A stretch of 64,000 bases of DNA from positions 18,538,455 through 18,602,454 of the forward strand of contig JALMQS010000187.1 of assembly GCA_024734495.1 (NCBI GenBank), in the 5' to 3' direction. The position numbers and the translations under genes were made by a program. How positions within the stretch are numbered: position 1 is the stretch's first letter; the number at the start of each line of letters is the position of its first letter. Of this stretch, positions 62,846 to 64,000 are shown in pieces. The notes under the pieces are model-generated. The model saw only the letters and a program-made list of their open reading frames with translations. It was not told where the DNA came from and did no database searches. This stretch comes from Forficula auricularia (Eukaryota > Arthropoda > Insecta > Dermaptera > Forficulidae).

Positions 62846-63420
62846 GCTTTCCAAGCCAAATCGGACGGTTTGAAAAATTTTAATTTTTGAATTCCTTCAT
62901 TTTTTTTAGTACCCACTAAAAAAACTCTTCCTAGTAAATTTTGAAATTTTTTTGATGACCGGTTTAAGAGATATCGAATTTCAGTTTTTCGCGCATAACT
63001 TCTTCAAAAATTATCCAAATTCAAAAATCTTTTTTGAAATTTTTGTTATTTTACATATTTTTTAGAAAAAAAATACAAAAAAATTATTTAAAGTGTTTTT
63101 ATATGCGATTTTTGAGTATGAAAATTTTAATCTTATTTTTGAAACTGTATATTAAGTACTCTTCGATTTTTTTGATAATTTTTTATTTTAAACTTCTATT
63201 CATTCTACAAATTTTAAGACTGGGTTGATAGTGTTTCTATGATAATGAGGTAGCCACCTCAGAGCATTGTTTTAAATAAATAAATAAATATAATTACTAT
63301 TTTTTTTCGATTTTTGAAAATTTCGAAAAAATTTTATTTGCTATTAACCATTATTAAAACCACTTTTTGGTATTGAATTCTGGTTTTTTAATCATTTTGA
63401 ATTGATTTTTATATCATATG
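62846..63420 (+). repeat. Family L repeat, longest uninterrupted copy
   Basis: 'aaatcggacggtttgaaaaa', 'gaccggtttaagagatatcg', 'ctcttcgatttttttgataa' and 'ccactttttggtattgaatt' match inverse sequences in 34133-35345. The 63034-63228 frame is phenylalanine/isoleucine-rich by composition only. Confidence 0.7.
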
Positions 63421-63600
63421 ATGATATAGGATATAAATGTGAAGTATTGCGAACGCCTGCAGGGATCCTGACACTTTGAAAGCTTCTATCTCAGAAATGA
63501 AAAAAGTTAATTTCATTTTATATTATATTACTATAATATTTTTACATGTTTAATCTCAAGAACGGGCTATTCAAATTACTTAAACCCAGTGAACCTACAT
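63421..63600. repeat. L-associated sequence
   Basis: 'gaaagcttctatctcagaaa' matches 20568, suggesting that L extends to here. Confidence 0.35.
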
Positions 63601-63619
63601 CTTGTAATAAATACATGGT

Positions 63620-63725
63620 ATTCTAATTGACTGTTTAAGATTTTTAGACCACAAATTATATAAACAAAAATTGGTTAAATTTGGTCCAAAGGCCACCCAT
63701 CATTTTGGGAGGTTAGTTTTAATTT
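63620..63725 (-). repeat. Family J fragment
   Basis: 'taaatttggtccaaaggcca' and 'cattttgggaggttagtttt' resemble the inverse of the J middle region. Confidence 0.4.
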
Positions 63726-64000
63726 TAATTATTTTTGTAGTAAACTAAATCTGCTAAAACGTGGAAAAAATAAATTTGGGGTTCTTGTACGATTGTATTT
63801 TTCTTTAAAAAATAATTTGGTAAAAATGTAGTCTATGGCCTGTGAAATGCCACATGGAAATATATATCGATATATTTGCTGCTGATTGACAAACAAACAT
63901 TGAACCATAAAAAATAAACAAAACCGACTGATCTTCAAAACATTTATGCATTTTTAAGAGCTCAATTTACGAATTATAAAATCTGAATAATTTTCGTTTG

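Overview
This window looks like eukaryotic, very AT-rich, repeat-saturated DNA, most likely from an insect or other arthropod. There are no bacterial-style operons and no long ORFs. The longest open frames are about 100 codons, apart from two that exist only because they run through an N gap, and nearly all are chance frames or repeat shadows. Several motifs are familiar from insect intergenic repeats (recalled, not searched): an 'accgacttcaaaaa' element, a 'ggctaagtgcgag' repeat, a 'ccataaattacgtcac' MITE, and pogo and hAT terminal repeats.

Most of the window is non-autonomous mobile elements, many nested two or three deep. (1) The dominant class is a set of foldback elements, families B/P/Q, T and U. 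They have a roughly 30-55 bp one-sided head followed by a long inverted repeat. Seven insertions (five B, U2, U3) have direct target duplications of 11-13 bp, and three more (U1, T1, T2) have 9, 14 and 11 bp. Their arms contain a CTGANGA - hairpin - GAAAC motif like a hammerhead ribozyme core. Stem II changes between copies by compensating substitutions. Related, more decayed arms (family R) and a 101-bp tandem array carry the same 'cgaaacgt' signature. I infer that these are non-autonomous relatives of Penelope-like retroelements or retrozymes, but no reverse transcriptase is present here. (2) DNA-transposon MITEs with readable boundaries: family F (8-bp duplications, hAT), two larger hAT elements (24068-25683 and 48551-50030), family D (TA duplications, Tc1/mariner type), family C (TATA duplications), family G, family J, and a 3-bp-duplication MITE at 52397-53114. 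(3) Family E is a foldback with tRNA T-arm-like B-box sequences. (4) There are two LINE 3' ends and a palindromic mariner transposase remnant. (5) Tandem arrays have units of about 52, 101, 119, 180, 213, 215, 240, 275-410 and 290 bp.

Host-gene evidence is thin. A 114-nt minus-strand exon at 62490-62603 has an open frame, a pyrimidine-rich acceptor and a GTAAGA donor. A 49-nt minus-strand exon-like segment lies at 14934-14982, and a short minus-strand segment at 51936-52009 encodes a transmembrane helix and ends at a GTGAGT donor. If these are real, the window may be largely intronic or intergenic sequence of one or more minus-strand genes; this is inference. A GC-rich patch at 25872-26046 (plus strand) could be a coding exon. 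GC/CpG-rich patches at about 11990-12500, 21590-21800, 32131-32445, 41117-41380 and 55080-55450 could be promoters or 5' exons, but none can be tied to a gene from sequence alone. A 400-bp N gap lies at 56910-57309, inside a palindromic repeat.
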